From assembly GCA_963749825.1 (NCBI GenBank), contig CAVVOI010000012.1:1302001-1366000 (forward strand): a stretch of DNA of 64,000 nt, read 5' to 3'. This document shows positions 1 to 9,057 of this stretch, one piece after another. The notes beneath the pieces are model-generated. The model saw only the letters and a program-made list of their open reading frames with translations, searched no databases and was not told the DNA's origin. Every line of letters starts with the position of its first letter. Position 1 is the first letter of the stretch. A program made the position numbers and the translations under genes. The stretch comes from UBA11865 sp963749825 (GTDB lineage: Bacteria; Chloroflexota; Anaerolineae; Promineifilales; Promineifilaceae).

Positions 1-422
1 AAGCCCTCTTGATCGATGAAGCGAGCTTTCCAGTTGTATCCACCGATCACATAGCTAATATCGTCCCAAGTATATCCCTCAGGCGGGCCGGGTAGATCGC
101 TGTAAGGGTATTCCGGTGGTTGCCCATCGACAACCTTATTTAGTTTCCAGGGATGGCCACTTTGCATGAAAATGGCCGAAATATCCTCATGACATTCCGC
201 ACAGGCTTCTGTGCCGATAAAGGTTGGGGCGGCATAACTGGCGCCGTCCTGGCCTGGAGCGCCAGATGGACCAGGTTCACCTGGGGCGCCCGCAGGTCCG
301 GGAGGGCCTTGGGGACCTTCCGCCCCCGCAGGACCTGGGGTCTCATCTTGAGTTTGACAAGCAGCTAGCAAGAGGACAACAACTATCGCCAACAAGCCGC
401 ATACCCATACTGCTTTCCTCAT
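1..422 (-). CDS. Collagen-linked c-type cytochrome lipoprotein, truncated by the window edge
   Basis: The reverse strand is open from the ATG at 422 to base 1, giving about 140 N-terminal residues; the rest lies outside the window. Seen directly: a lipoprotein signal ending in LLAAC (Cys22), then about eleven collagen-like G-X-Y triplets (residues 30-62), then a heme c attachment motif CAECH followed by SGHPWKLN and GGYNWKARF. The last two resemble the start of multiheme cytochrome c domains in which CxxCH covalently binds heme and downstream His residues ligate it. A strong ribosome site (GGAGAGGAG) lies just upstream. Inference: an outward-facing, lipid-anchored electron carrier held off the membrane by a collagen-like spacer. 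The number of further hemes cannot be seen. It is divergent from the membrane protein at 864. Confidence 0.8.
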   Translation of the reverse strand, partial: MRKAVWVCGLLAIVVVLLLAACQTQDETPGPAGAEGPQGPPGPAGAPGEPGPSGAPGQDGASYAAPTFIGTEACAECHEDISAIFMQSGHPWKLNKVVDGQPPEYPYSDLPGPPEGYTWDDISYVIGGYNWKARFIDQEG

Positions 423-765
423 CTTATTCTCCTCTCCAAATCCTTTAGAGCCTATCCAGATGAATGATAATTGCACTTATCAATATCACCCAATTAGTTG
501 AGTTTTCTGCCCGGAACAGGCAGTAGGAAGGGTAGGCTGACTGGCGCGATAATTCTACTCGAATCGCACACCATTGTCACATGGAAATTACCCAATTCCA
601 CACAAACGTTACAAATTGAGCTTAGTAAATTGCCTGCAGGAGTTTATCCCAGCACAGGTTGAAACATTAGTGACGGACGTCATACATCTTGGGTGACGGT
701 ACTCACTAAATACGGCTTAAGCCAGAATGAATGAATTATTTACCACCGTCCAATTTCATCCTTTT

Positions 766-826
766 GGATTCTAACCCGGCAGGCAGATCCGGCAATTGGC
801 GGAGGGGATTCGATATGTTAGAATCC
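766..826. repeat. 10-bp perfect inverted repeat straddling a promoter
   Basis: GGATTCTAAC at 766-775 is repeated inverted as GTTAGAATCC at 817-826, 41 bp apart. The right arm covers the -10 hexamer of the promoter at 796-824. The arrangement suits a repressor binding two half-sites or a looped operator, but no regulator is identified. Confidence 0.55.
796..824 (+). promoter_or_regulatory. Sigma70-like extended -10 promoter for the gene at 864
   Basis: TTGGCG at 796-801 and TAGAAT at 819-824 are separated by 17 bp, with a TGT just before the -10 (extended -10). The expected transcript starts near 831 and has a leader of about 33 nt ahead of the TTG start at 864. Confidence 0.6.
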
Positions 827-863
827 GGCTAAGATAAACTGCCCATTCTTAGGAGGAGATCAC

Positions 864-1664
864 TTGAAACGAAGTGGATCTTGGCAAACTTGGCTCTTGG
901 TAGCCGCTCTATTGATTTTTGCTGGTGTAGCCTCGGCCGTGGTGCCGTTTCTGTTCGATCAATTTGGCGGCGAGTCCGAGACGGAAACTCTGCGCGAATC
1001 CCACCCAGCGGCGACCACCATCGACGTGAGCCAGTTACCCTTCATAGGTGAAGTCCTGGTCGAAATCCCTTTCATCGCCGAGAACATACAAGGACAACCC
1101 ATCACCTTAGTCCAAGCTGCTGGCATTGCCTTAGGTGTCGTCTTGATTTCCGTGGGTGGCCTGGGCATCTTGATTACCGTGATTACTTTGCTCTTTAGCA
1201 AATTGGTAACGAAGGTTTATGCTGAAGATTCCTATCAGGAATCGACGGCGAAACTGGAACAACAACAGAAGGATTCAATCAAGAGCCTGGGGGCAGATAG
1301 GCCCATGGCGGAACCAGTTGCTCCTGAGAGACGTGCCCGTGGTTCCATGCTTGTTTTTGCTTTCATTGTCGTCTTACTGGTCTGGATCACCAGCCTTTTA
1401 TTTGGCGTGGGATTGTTCCAGGGTGAGACTATCTCCATCGCCAATGTTGACATTAGCGCTATCGTGTTTATCAGCCTGGTAACTATTCTGATCACGATTG
1501 TCGTGCTCTACTTCTTGTTGCGTCACAGGGACCCCGTTGAGCTAGAATCACCTGAATCAGATAATTATCCGGTTAATTGGGGAACCATATGGGTGATTGT
1601 GACCGGCATGTTAATCGTCGGCCTCGGCACCGGCCTAGCTATTGCCCTTACATCGATCGGGTAA
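864..1664 (+). CDS. Five-TM membrane protein of unknown function
   Basis: The 266-residue protein starts at TTG 864, supported by AGGAGGAG at 851-858 with a 5-nt spacing. Hydrophobic segments lie at about 8-28, 81-111, 158-180, 195-215 and 240-262. A charged stretch of roughly 40 residues (SYQESTAKLEQQQKD and after) separates the second and third, and a charged acidic linker (HRDPVELESPESD) precedes the last. I recognise no family and see no catalytic motif. It is divergent from the cytochrome lipoprotein at 1-422 and is the first gene after the promoter at 796-824. A role linked to the cytochrome is possible from position only. Confidence 0.75.
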   Translation: MKRSGSWQTWLLVAALLIFAGVASAVVPFLFDQFGGESETETLRESHPAATTIDVSQLPFIGEVLVEIPFIAENIQGQPITLVQAAGIALGVVLISVGGLGILITVITLLFSKLVTKVYAEDSYQESTAKLEQQQKDSIKSLGADRPMAEPVAPERRARGSMLVFAFIVVLLVWITSLLFGVGLFQGETISIANVDISAIVFISLVTILITIVVLYFLLRHRDPVELESPESDNYPVNWGTIWVIVTGMLIVGLGTGLAIALTSIG

Positions 1665-1764
1665 GAGGTTTATTGGTTAGAGCTAAGCGAACAAGACTGT
1701 CAATCCGGCGACTGGGTGGGTTATTCTATCCAGTCGTTTTTGTTCTTTATGGAGGTTATTAAGC

Positions 1765-2256
1765 GTGCATCGTGATGAGATCCTAGAACAATTGGATATC
1801 AGCCGGGTTCGCCTTCTTGAACTAATCGAGTCACTTCCAGATGAAGCCCTGCTTGAACCCGGTACTTCTGGATCATGGTCCATTGCCGATATTCTAGCCC
1901 ACTTGACGGCCTGGGAATCGGAATTGGTGACGGCTCTGTTGCGAATCGACCAAGGTAAAATACCCGCCCGTTTCTTGGCGGCGATAGCCGATGTCGAGGC
2001 TTATAATGCTCGTCGATATCAAGAAAACGAGGGGCGAGAGCTTGACCGGATATTTGATGACTTTCAGTCGGTGCGCTTTCAACTAGAGCTATGGCTTGAA
2101 GAATTTTCAGCTCGGGATCTGACCGACCCAAAACGTTATTCGTGGGCTGAGGGCAAGCCCCTGTGGTCGTTCATCGAAGACAACAGTTTTGGTCATGAAT
2201 CCGAACACATGCCCGGTATCGAAGCTCTTGTATCGCGTAGACAGGGCACGACTTGA
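1765..2256 (+). CDS. DinB/ClbS-like four-helix bundle protein
   Basis: The 163-residue protein starts at GTG 1765 with GGAGG at 1751-1755. The pattern SWSIADILAHLTAWES near residues 37-52 and a late SFGHESEH fit the DinB superfamily, especially the ClbS/DfsB-like branch, where spaced His residues sit on a four-helix bundle. Family members include thiol-dependent transferases and a colibactin-resistance hydrolase, but most are uncharacterised. The pattern of the His residues here (HLTAW; HESEH) is consistent with a metal-binding or acid/base site. The gene lies about 20 bp before the YgfZ-like gene and is probably co-transcribed with it. The specific reaction cannot be inferred. Confidence 0.72.
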   Translation: MHRDEILEQLDISRVRLLELIESLPDEALLEPGTSGSWSIADILAHLTAWESELVTALLRIDQGKIPARFLAAIADVEAYNARRYQENEGRELDRIFDDFQSVRFQLELWLEEFSARDLTDPKRYSWAEGKPLWSFIEDNSFGHESEHMPGIEALVSRRQGTT

Positions 2257-2277
2257 TATTACTTATAGGTGTCACAG

Positions 2278-3258
2278 ATGAAGCAAGAACTGCTTTCGCT
2301 AGAAGAAGCTTACCATGCAGCCCACAACTCAGCGGTTGTCATCGATCGCAGCCAATTGGGGATGTTGAAATTCACCGGCAAATCCCGGTTGGATCTGATC
2401 AACCGCATGTCCACACAAAAGGTCATCAATCTTAAGAGTGGACAAGGGGCGGCCACGATCTTAACCACGGACATCGGCCGGATCATAGACCGGCTCATCC
2501 TATACGCAAGCAATGATTCTGTCTACTGCCTGACCAGCGACAACAATAATGAAAACATCTCCAATTACCTGAAGCGATTCGTTTTTTTCATGGATGATTT
2601 TGAAGTCGAGGATTTGAGCGCATCGACGGCTATTTTTGCCGTCTACGGTTCAAAAGCCCAGGCGTCAGTATCAGACTTATTCGCCGATGATTTGGATTTA
2701 CCCCGGCACCACTGGAAAAGTTTTGAGATATCCGGCAGTAGCTTTTACGTCCACCGGACCGATCCGGTTGCCGGAGACGGCTTTTTCGTGACCTGCCAAA
2801 TAGAAGACAAAGAGGCGCTGACCCAATTTTTGGTAGATGGTGGTCTCAAACTTGCTGATAGTCAGGCGTTCGAATATCTGAGAATCGAAAGTTCCCTTCC
2901 CCTATTTGGACATGAAATGACCACAGATTACATTCCATTGGAAGCAAATTTATGGTCTGATGTTTCTTTTAACAAAGGCTGTTACACCGGGCAGGAGATC
3001 ATCGCTCGAATGGAAAGTCGCGGCCGTTTAGCCAAAAAAATGCTCTTGCTGAAATCTAGCGAGCCCTTGCCCGTGGGCAGCGAATTAACTCGGGACGGGA
3101 AAAAAGCCGGCTCAATCACCTCGGCCGCTGGTGGACCGGTTGGATTTTTGCTCTTGGGCTTCGTCAAAAGCTCCATGTTGGCTGAAGAAGGATCTTCAGA
3201 TCCGATACCCACATTTTCTTCGGGCCAGGCCAAGGTTGAGGTAAATCAACCAGTCTGA
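2278..3258 (+). CDS. ygfZ: YgfZ/GcvT-fold folate-binding protein
   Basis: This protein belongs to the tetrahydrofolate-binding YgfZ/GcvT family. The diagnostic motif KGCYTGQE starts near residue 233, followed by IIARMESRGRLAKKM, which matches the YgfZ signature containing the conserved Cys. YgfZ supports assembly or repair of Fe-S cluster enzymes, whereas the related GcvT is the aminomethyltransferase of the glycine cleavage system. The KGCYTGQE motif and the 326-residue length favour YgfZ. I chose ATG 2278 because AGGTG at 2267-2271 is well spaced for it; an in-frame GTG at 2269 lies inside that ribosome site and has none of its own. A hairpin-plus-T-run terminator follows about 90 bp downstream. 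Confidence 0.85.
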   Translation: MKQELLSLEEAYHAAHNSAVVIDRSQLGMLKFTGKSRLDLINRMSTQKVINLKSGQGAATILTTDIGRIIDRLILYASNDSVYCLTSDNNNENISNYLKRFVFFMDDFEVEDLSASTAIFAVYGSKAQASVSDLFADDLDLPRHHWKSFEISGSSFYVHRTDPVAGDGFFVTCQIEDKEALTQFLVDGGLKLADSQAFEYLRIESSLPLFGHEMTTDYIPLEANLWSDVSFNKGCYTGQEIIARMESRGRLAKKMLLLKSSEPLPVGSELTRDGKKAGSITSAAGGPVGFLLLGFVKSSMLAEEGSSDPIPTFSSGQAKVEVNQPV

Positions 3259-3350
3259 GACAGATTCCTAGCCTCTATAATTCCGCCCAACAGTACCCCC
3301 ATATCAAACTCGTTGAAATAGCCGTGATCCGGTATAATTACACAGGTGAA

Positions 3351-3377
3351 AGCCGCCCCGATAAGGTGGCCTTTTTT
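3351..3377 (+). terminator. Rho-independent terminator after ygfZ-like gene
   Basis: GCCGCC (3352-3357) pairs with GGTGGC (3365-3370, one G-U) around a 7-nt loop and is followed by CTTTTTT. The preceding AAA can pair with the T-run. Confidence 0.6.
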
Positions 3378-3437
3378 GATTATATGGTCATATAAAAAAA
3401 TTTGTTGGGCAGCGTTTGAGTAAGGGACTTGATACCA

Positions 3438-3466
3438 TTGAATTCAGGAATATCGATCATTATATG
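3438..3466 (+). promoter_or_regulatory. Candidate gyrA promoter
   Basis: TTGAAT at 3438-3443 and TATATG at 3461-3466 are separated by 17 bp. A perfect TATAAT also occurs at 3333-3338, but its nearest -35 (TTGAAA, 3313) is only 14 bp away and it would fire into the terminator at 3351-3377. Short palindromes TATATGGTCATATA (3381-3394) and ATCATTATATGAT (3455-3467) are present in this leader. Confidence 0.35.
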
Positions 3467-3565
3467 ATTGCGATTATGTCAAGTTCGACTGGCCCAAAAA
3501 TGGATAACTCTATCTAACTAATTCATTCTCTAACTTAATCCCCTTTTCCTACCTGGGAGGCTCCC

Positions 3566-6055
3566 TTGGACATCGGTACAGTCAGCGCAATTGATATCAA
3601 CCAGGAAATGCGCAGTTCCTATTTAGACTACGCTATGAGCGTCATAGTAGCCCGGGCCTTGCCCGACGCTCGCGATGGTCTTAAACCAGTACATCGCCGC
3701 ATCCTTTACGCCATGCACGACATGGGCATCAGAGCCAATTCTCCTCATCGTAAAAGCGCCCGCGTCGTTGGCGATGTGTTGGGCAAATACCATCCTCACG
3801 GTGATCAGACCGTCTATGATGCCATGGTTCGCATGGCTCAAGAATTTTCGCTCCGCTACATGTTGGTGGATGGACAGGGTAACTTCGGTAGCATAGACGG
3901 CGATAGCGCGGCAGCGATGCGGTACACCGAGGCTCGATTGTCCAAGATCTCCATGGAACTACTGGAAGATCTCGAAAAGGAAACTGTTGATTACGTCGAC
4001 AACTTCGATGGTAGCCTACAGGAACCGACTGTATTGCCCGCCCGCCTGCCAAACTTATTGATAAATGGCGGATCTGGCATTGCCGTGGGTATGGCGACAA
4101 ACATCCCCCCACACAATATCAACGAAATCTGTAACGCCATCGTCTACTTAATCGATCACCAGGATGACATGGATGCGGTCACCCTGGATGATTTGATGCA
4201 ATTCGTCAAGGGACCGGATTTTCCAACCGGCGGCATGATTATCGGTACCGAAGGCATTCGTAACGCATATGCGACAGGTCGTGGTCGAGTCATCATGCGC
4301 GCCGTCTCCGAAATTGAGGACATGCCCGGACGTGCAGGTCGACATCGCATTAATATCACTGAGATCCCGTACCAGGTTAACAAGTCAAACTTGATTGAAC
4401 GCATAGCTGAACTGGCTAACCAGGGCAAGCTCAATGATATTTCTGACCTTCGGGACGAATCTGACCGGCAGGGCATCTCGATCATTGTCGAGCTTAAACG
4501 AGGCACCCAACCCAAGAAAGTGCTCAACCAGTTATACAAACACACACAATTGCAGCAGACTTTCGGCGTGCAAATGTTGGCTTTGGTGGATCAAGAGCCG
4601 CGCTTGCTGTCATTGAAACGTTCGCTGCAAATTCACATTGACCATCGTGTAGAGGTGATTACCCGCCGCACTCAGTATGATCTGAACAAAGCGCTACACC
4701 GCCAACATATCTTGGAGGGTTTATTAATCGCCCTGGGTCATCTGGATGAAGTGATTGAGACGATTCGTGAATCGGCTAACGCCGATGTGGCTCGCGAGGC
4801 ACTCATGAGTCGTTTTGGATTGAGCGAAGTCCAGGCTTCAGCCATTCTAGACATGCAGCTCCGGCGTTTGGCCGCTTTGGAACGTCAAAAGTTGGAGGAT
4901 GAGTATAAGGAGATCAGCGAGCACGTCGACTACTTGCGCGGCTTGTTGGCTGATCGAAGTAAGGTTCTTGCCTTGATCAAAGAAGATATCCTGGAATTGC
5001 AGGAAAAATATGGTGATGAGCGACGGACCCGTATTGTTGTCGGCATGGCGGCCGATTTAAATATGGAAGATTTGGTAAAAGACGAAGATGTCTTGATCTC
5101 CATCACCCAAAGAGGCTACATCAAGCGGACACCTGTGGCCGCTTATCGCATACAAGGAAGAGGTGGCCGGGGATTGATTGGAATGAGTACCCGGGATCAG
5201 GATGAATTGGAGCAACTCTTTGCCGCCGGCACCTTGAATCACATCTTGTTTTTCTCCAACCGGGGCAAGGTCTACTCTGAACGAGCTTACGAGATCCCGG
5301 AATTTGATCGCACGGCCAAAGGCTTTTCCCTGATGGCCATCTTGCCCTTGATGCCTGATGAAAAAATCACTGTTGCCTTAGCAGTCCATAGTTTTAGTGA
5401 AGCCAAACATCTTACGATGATCACCAAGCGGGGTCGTATAAAGCGAGTTGAAGTCTCGGTGTTCGAAAGTGTCCGCTCTAGTGGCCTGATCGCCATCAGT
5501 TTGGACGAGGATGATGCCCTTGGCTGGGTTAGTTTGACCGAAGGGGGTCAGGATTTGATCCTGGTCAGTGAACAGGGCAAGGCAATACGCTTTAGTGAGG
5601 AAGACGTCCGTCCGATGGGTCGAACGGCCGCCGGCGTTTATGCCATGCGGTTGGCTGAAGATGACAATCTGACCGGAGCCGACTTAATCAAGCCAGATAA
5701 CGATTTGTTGTTGATAACTGAGAAAGGGTACGGCAAACGGACGCCTTTGACCGAATTCCGCCAGCAAAGCCGTTATGGTAAGGGCGTAAGAGCCATGACC
5801 TTGAGTAATTTGACCGGCAAGATAGTCAGCGCCCGTGTCGTCTCCGAGGATGACGAAGTCACTTTCATCTCGGCTAATGGGATCATGTTACGCACGGCCG
5901 CCAACACTATTTCGCGCCAGGGACGTTTTTCCCGAGGCGTCTCCGCTATGGACTTAAAAATTGGCGATGCTATCGCCTCGGTCGCTATCGTTCGCGAAGG
6001 CCGTCTCTCCCAAGTTGAAGATACAGGCGACGAAAACGGGCAAGAACAAGACTAA
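3566..6055 (+). CDS. gyrA: DNA gyrase subunit A
   Basis: GyrA forms the A2B2 gyrase with GyrB and breaks and reseals DNA through a tyrosyl linkage to introduce negative supercoils. The 829-residue length is normal. The N-terminal winged-helix region includes the active-site Tyr120 in AAAMRYTE, and the C-terminal beta-pinwheel carries a GyrA box IQGRGGRG, which separates gyrase from topoisomerase IV ParC. The start is TTG 3566 with GGGAGG at 3555-3560. The quinolone-determining segment reads HPHGDQTVYD: the position of E. coli Ser83 is Gln81, while the acidic Asp85 (E. coli Asp87) is kept. gyrB is not in this window. A terminator follows at 6078. Confidence 0.97.
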   Translation: MDIGTVSAIDINQEMRSSYLDYAMSVIVARALPDARDGLKPVHRRILYAMHDMGIRANSPHRKSARVVGDVLGKYHPHGDQTVYDAMVRMAQEFSLRYMLVDGQGNFGSIDGDSAAAMRYTEARLSKISMELLEDLEKETVDYVDNFDGSLQEPTVLPARLPNLLINGGSGIAVGMATNIPPHNINEICNAIVYLIDHQDDMDAVTLDDLMQFVKGPDFPTGGMIIGTEGIRNAYATGRGRVIMRAVSEIEDMPGRAGRHRINITEIPYQVNKSNLIERIAELANQGKLNDISDLRDESDRQGISIIVELKRGTQPKKVLNQLYKHTQLQQTFGVQMLALVDQEPRLLSLKRSLQIHIDHRVEVITRRTQYDLNKALHRQHILEGLLIALGHLDEVIETIRESANADVAREALMSRFGLSEVQASAILDMQLRRLAALERQKLEDEYKEISEHVDYLRGLLADRSKVLALIKEDILELQEKYGDERRTRIVVGMAADLNMEDLVKDEDVLISITQRGYIKRTPVAAYRIQGRGGRGLIGMSTRDQDELEQLFAAGTLNHILFFSNRGKVYSERAYEIPEFDRTAKGFSLMAILPLMPDEKITVALAVHSFSEAKHLTMITKRGRIKRVEVSVFESVRSSGLIAISLDEDDALGWVSLTEGGQDLILVSEQGKAIRFSEEDVRPMGRTAAGVYAMRLAEDDNLTGADLIKPDNDLLLITEKGYGKRTPLTEFRQQSRYGKGVRAMTLSNLTGKIVSARVVSEDDEVTFISANGIMLRTAANTISRQGRFSRGVSAMDLKIGDAIASVAIVREGRLSQVEDTGDENGQEQD

Positions 6056-6077
6056 CGCTACCGGTTGACGCATTTAG

Positions 6078-6118
6078 GCCAGGCGCTCCTAACTCGGAAC
6101 GTCTGGCTGTTTCTTTTT
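6078..6118 (+). terminator. Terminator after gyrA
   Basis: GCCAGGCG (6078-6085) pairs with CGTCTGGC (6100-6107, one G-U) around a 14-nt loop, followed by a T-rich run ending in TTTTT (6108-6118). Confidence 0.6.
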
Positions 6119-6176
6119 ACGAAGCCGGTGAAACGAGCTATATCCAGAGTAAAGTAGCGCCGGAAAGGTAACGCTG

Positions 6177-8003
6177 ATGAACCATTCAACAAGCCTAGAT
6201 CCTCTTCCCCATTGGGACATGACCAATGTTTATGGTGGGCTGGACTCTGAAGATTTTCAGCAGGCCCTAGAGCGCTTAGAGACGCGACTTGATGAGCTCG
6301 ACGTTTTTCTCGAGATGAACCAAATTTCGCGGACTGGAGCCTTGCCAAACGACGCCCAAAAGGCAGCGATCATCATCGATACTTATCTCGAAAAAATGAA
6401 TGGCGTATTGCATCACTATGGCACGATTCGAGCCTATGTTTATTCTATTCTGTCCACGAATAGTTACGACACGACGGCAAAGCGTCTGGCATCGGAGACA
6501 GATCAGTACGGAGTCCGAATTCGTCGCCAGGAAGTATTATTTCGCGGCTGGCTCGGTCTACTAAATGAGCAGTTCGATGCCTTCTCTGAAGCGATTAAGC
6601 AGGGGACGAACGCTAGACAACATACATTCTATTTATACGAAACGGCCGACCAAAGCCAATTCCTGATGTCTGTAGCGGAAGAGACGCTAGCTGCCGAATT
6701 GAATGTCAGTGGGGCCATGGCCTGGTCTCGTTTACAAAATGTCATCCGTTCCCAGCTCAAAGCACCGTTTAGGCAGAATGGCCAGGACGAGGAATTGCCA
6801 ATCACACTCATCCAGGCCTTTTACACCCACCCAGATGAAAAGCTTCGCCGGCAGGCCTATGAGGTAGAACTCAAAGCATGGCAACGGGTTCGCGAACCAT
6901 TGGCCGCCTGCTTGAACGGCATAAAAGGTTCCGTCATCACCCTGGACCGGCGGCGGAATCGTCAGGATGCGTTGCACCAGGCATTAGAGCAAGCTCGAAT
7001 TGACCGGCAAACGCTAGAGACTATGCTCGGGGCCATGCAGGCTTCGTTTCCGATTTTTCGCCGGTATTGGTTCGCAAAAGCGAGGAGATTAGGAAAGGAA
7101 CGTCTCCCATGGTGGGATCTTTCTGCGCCGGTAACGAGTCGTCAACGCCCCTATTCATACCGGGAAACGATGACAATTATTTTGGAGCAATTCAGCACAT
7201 TCTCACAGAGTTTAGCCGACTTTTCGCGACAAGCATTCGAGAAGAATTGGATCGATGCTGAGCCTCGTGATGGCAAAGTCGGGGGTGGTTTTTGCATGAA
7301 CATCCCGGCCGTCGCCGAATCGCGAATCCTGGTCAATTACGATGGCTCCTTAGATCAGTTAATGACCCTGGCCCATGAATTGGGCCATGCCTATCATAAC
7401 CATCGTCTAGAGGGCAAAACGCAACTCCAAAGGCGAACGCCTATGACATTGGCAGAAACTGCCTCAATCTTCAACCAGACCATCATTACTGACGCCCTGC
7501 TGGCTCAAGCCGCGAACGCGGAAGAAGAGTTAGTTTTCCTGGAATCATTTCTCGCCGACTCCTCCCAGGTCATTGTAGATATCTATTCTCGATACCTTTT
7601 CGAGAGTGAGATATTTGATAGAAGAGTCCAAGCGGAACTATCGGCCGACGATTTTTGTAAAATCATGCTCGAATGCCAGCAGGAAACGTATGGTGATGGG
7701 CTGGATAGCAGGTATCTGCACCCCTACATGTGGGCCTGGAAACCTCACTATTACAACGCCGACCGCTCCTTTTACAACTTTCCTTACGCTTTCGGTCTTC
7801 TCTTCGGTTTGGGCCTGTACAAGATTTACCAGGTAAGTGGTTCAGACTTTTTAGATCAGTATGATCTTCTCCTGAGTAGCACCGGTGAGGCAACTGCTTA
7901 CGACTTGGCTGCCCAATTTGACATTGATCTGCACCAATCCTCATTTTGGCACGAAGGCTTATCAATTGTTGAAGAGCGCGTGAATCGCTACGAAGCTATT
8001 TAG
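6177..8003 (+). CDS. pepF: Oligoendopeptidase F-type M3 metallopeptidase
   Basis: The 608-residue protein has the M3B zinc peptidase core. The HELGH motif is at residues 400-404 (zinc ligands His400 and His404, catalytic Glu401) and the likely third ligand is Glu427 in TLAETAS. The long helical N-terminal half and the C-terminal HPYMWAWKPHYY segment are typical of PepF-type enzymes, which degrade oligopeptides in the cytoplasm. No signal peptide is seen. The ATG at 6177 is preceded by GGAAAGG. The gene is separated from gyrA by a terminator and so is probably its own unit. Exact peptide-length preference cannot be read from sequence. Confidence 0.92.
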   Translation: MNHSTSLDPLPHWDMTNVYGGLDSEDFQQALERLETRLDELDVFLEMNQISRTGALPNDAQKAAIIIDTYLEKMNGVLHHYGTIRAYVYSILSTNSYDTTAKRLASETDQYGVRIRRQEVLFRGWLGLLNEQFDAFSEAIKQGTNARQHTFYLYETADQSQFLMSVAEETLAAELNVSGAMAWSRLQNVIRSQLKAPFRQNGQDEELPITLIQAFYTHPDEKLRRQAYEVELKAWQRVREPLAACLNGIKGSVITLDRRRNRQDALHQALEQARIDRQTLETMLGAMQASFPIFRRYWFAKARRLGKERLPWWDLSAPVTSRQRPYSYRETMTIILEQFSTFSQSLADFSRQAFEKNWIDAEPRDGKVGGGFCMNIPAVAESRILVNYDGSLDQLMTLAHELGHAYHNHRLEGKTQLQRRTPMTLAETASIFNQTIITDALLAQAANAEEELVFLESFLADSSQVIVDIYSRYLFESEIFDRRVQAELSADDFCKIMLECQQETYGDGLDSRYLHPYMWAWKPHYYNADRSFYNFPYAFGLLFGLGLYKIYQVSGSDFLDQYDLLLSSTGEATAYDLAAQFDIDLHQSSFWHEGLSIVEERVNRYEAI

Positions 8004-8235
8004 GTAATCAGCAGAATTTATATTTTTAAGAAATATACTCATAAGAGTGCTGACAAATCTTCCGTGAACCCGGCTGTCCTCGGCAACATAGTCGAACCAG
8101 CCTCAGCTTGATATTCTTCTGAAGTTATGATAGCATATTTGCTACCATTGGATTGTAGATACGAATACACGTTTCGATTCTTTAGAACGAATTGCCAAAT
8201 TGATAGCATTTTTGCCATCACCAGTCAGATATAAC

Positions 8236-8562
8236 ATGATCATCAATCATCTACCTGAGATAATGGCCGCAAAAGGAATTTCAATCCGCCACTTGTCTCA
8301 GTTAACCGATGTCACCTATACCACCATTCGGGCCATCTACCACAGTGAAAGACGCAGCGTCCAGTTGGAGGTCCTGGGAGCGATCTGTCGGACCTTAGAG
8401 GTTCAGCCAGGAGATATCTACACTTCCGTTAATGAGAAAGTTGTAAAATCCAGTTTCTTACAACAAGATATCCTGCCGGCCGAAGTGATTAGCCCAGTAA
8501 AGCCCAACAAAAAACCTGAATTAGCGACCGTTCCCCCATCCAATGACTGGAAGAATTGGTAG
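8236..8562 (+). CDS. XRE/Cro-like helix-turn-helix regulator
   Basis: A small DNA-binding protein with a helix-turn-helix in residues 1-65 (GISIRHLSQLTDVTYTTIRA and the following SVQLEVLGAICRTLEVQPGDIY), matching the short Cro/C1 type (HTH_26-like). A 40-residue Pro/Lys-rich tail follows. I use ATG 8236, which gives 108 residues; an in-frame TTG at 8200 would add twelve residues that do not look like part of the domain. Neither start has a clear ribosome site. It stands alone after pepF, so no target is evident. Such proteins often act as autoregulators or antitoxins, but no toxin partner is visible next to it. Confidence 0.72.
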   Translation: MIINHLPEIMAAKGISIRHLSQLTDVTYTTIRAIYHSERRSVQLEVLGAICRTLEVQPGDIYTSVNEKVVKSSFLQQDILPAEVISPVKPNKKPELATVPPSNDWKNW

Positions 8563-8752
8563 CGAATTCTTGAAGCGATAGCTCGCTTAGAGGTAAAAAT
8601 AGCGAGCCCTCTGCCCAATGAACAGAAGCAAAATGTATCGCTAGAGCGTTGTTCCCCTCTGTTATGTTGACAACCGAGGAATCATGTCGCATCGGTGGGG
8701 AGTTTGATCGCCCATTTTTCAAGATATTCATCATATAATCGATCTGTTTACG

Positions 8753-8890
8753 ATGCTTCTTGGAATGATGGATTTTTTCGATTCACTCCGGATGACAATG
8801 GGCAGCACTTTGGATTTGCCCCATTTTCTGCTGGTAATTTTAATCATTGCCGCTTTACTCATTGCGGAAAAATATTATCGCGATGATTAA
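8753..8890 (+). CDS. Possible 45-residue single-TM small protein
   Basis: An open frame from ATG 8753 (or 8765) to TAA 8890 encodes an amphipathic start (FFDSLRMTMGSTLDLP), one strongly hydrophobic segment (FLLVILIIAALLIA) and a charged tail EKYYRDD. That layout is typical of small inner-membrane proteins. The ribosome site is weak and overlapping frames are also open, so this is a suggestion only. No family is recognised. Confidence 0.33.
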   Translation: MLLGMMDFFDSLRMTMGSTLDLPHFLLVILIIAALLIAEKYYRDD

Positions 8891-9057
8891 GAAGAGCTGC
8901 TACAACCCGCTCCGCAATCGAATAATCAGCGGTGATCGCACCTCCTCATCCTGCCTCTTGCCTCTGAGTGCTAGCAACGACGTGACCGCTAGGGTAAAAT
9001 GCGGCTACATTATTGCCAAATTTTAACGCGTTTCTGGACAAAATTTGGGAGAGAACC

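Noticed and set aside
3313..3338. gyrA promoter with TATAAT at 3333
   Set aside because: Spacing to the only -35 candidate is 14 bp and the transcript would run straight into the terminator at 3351.
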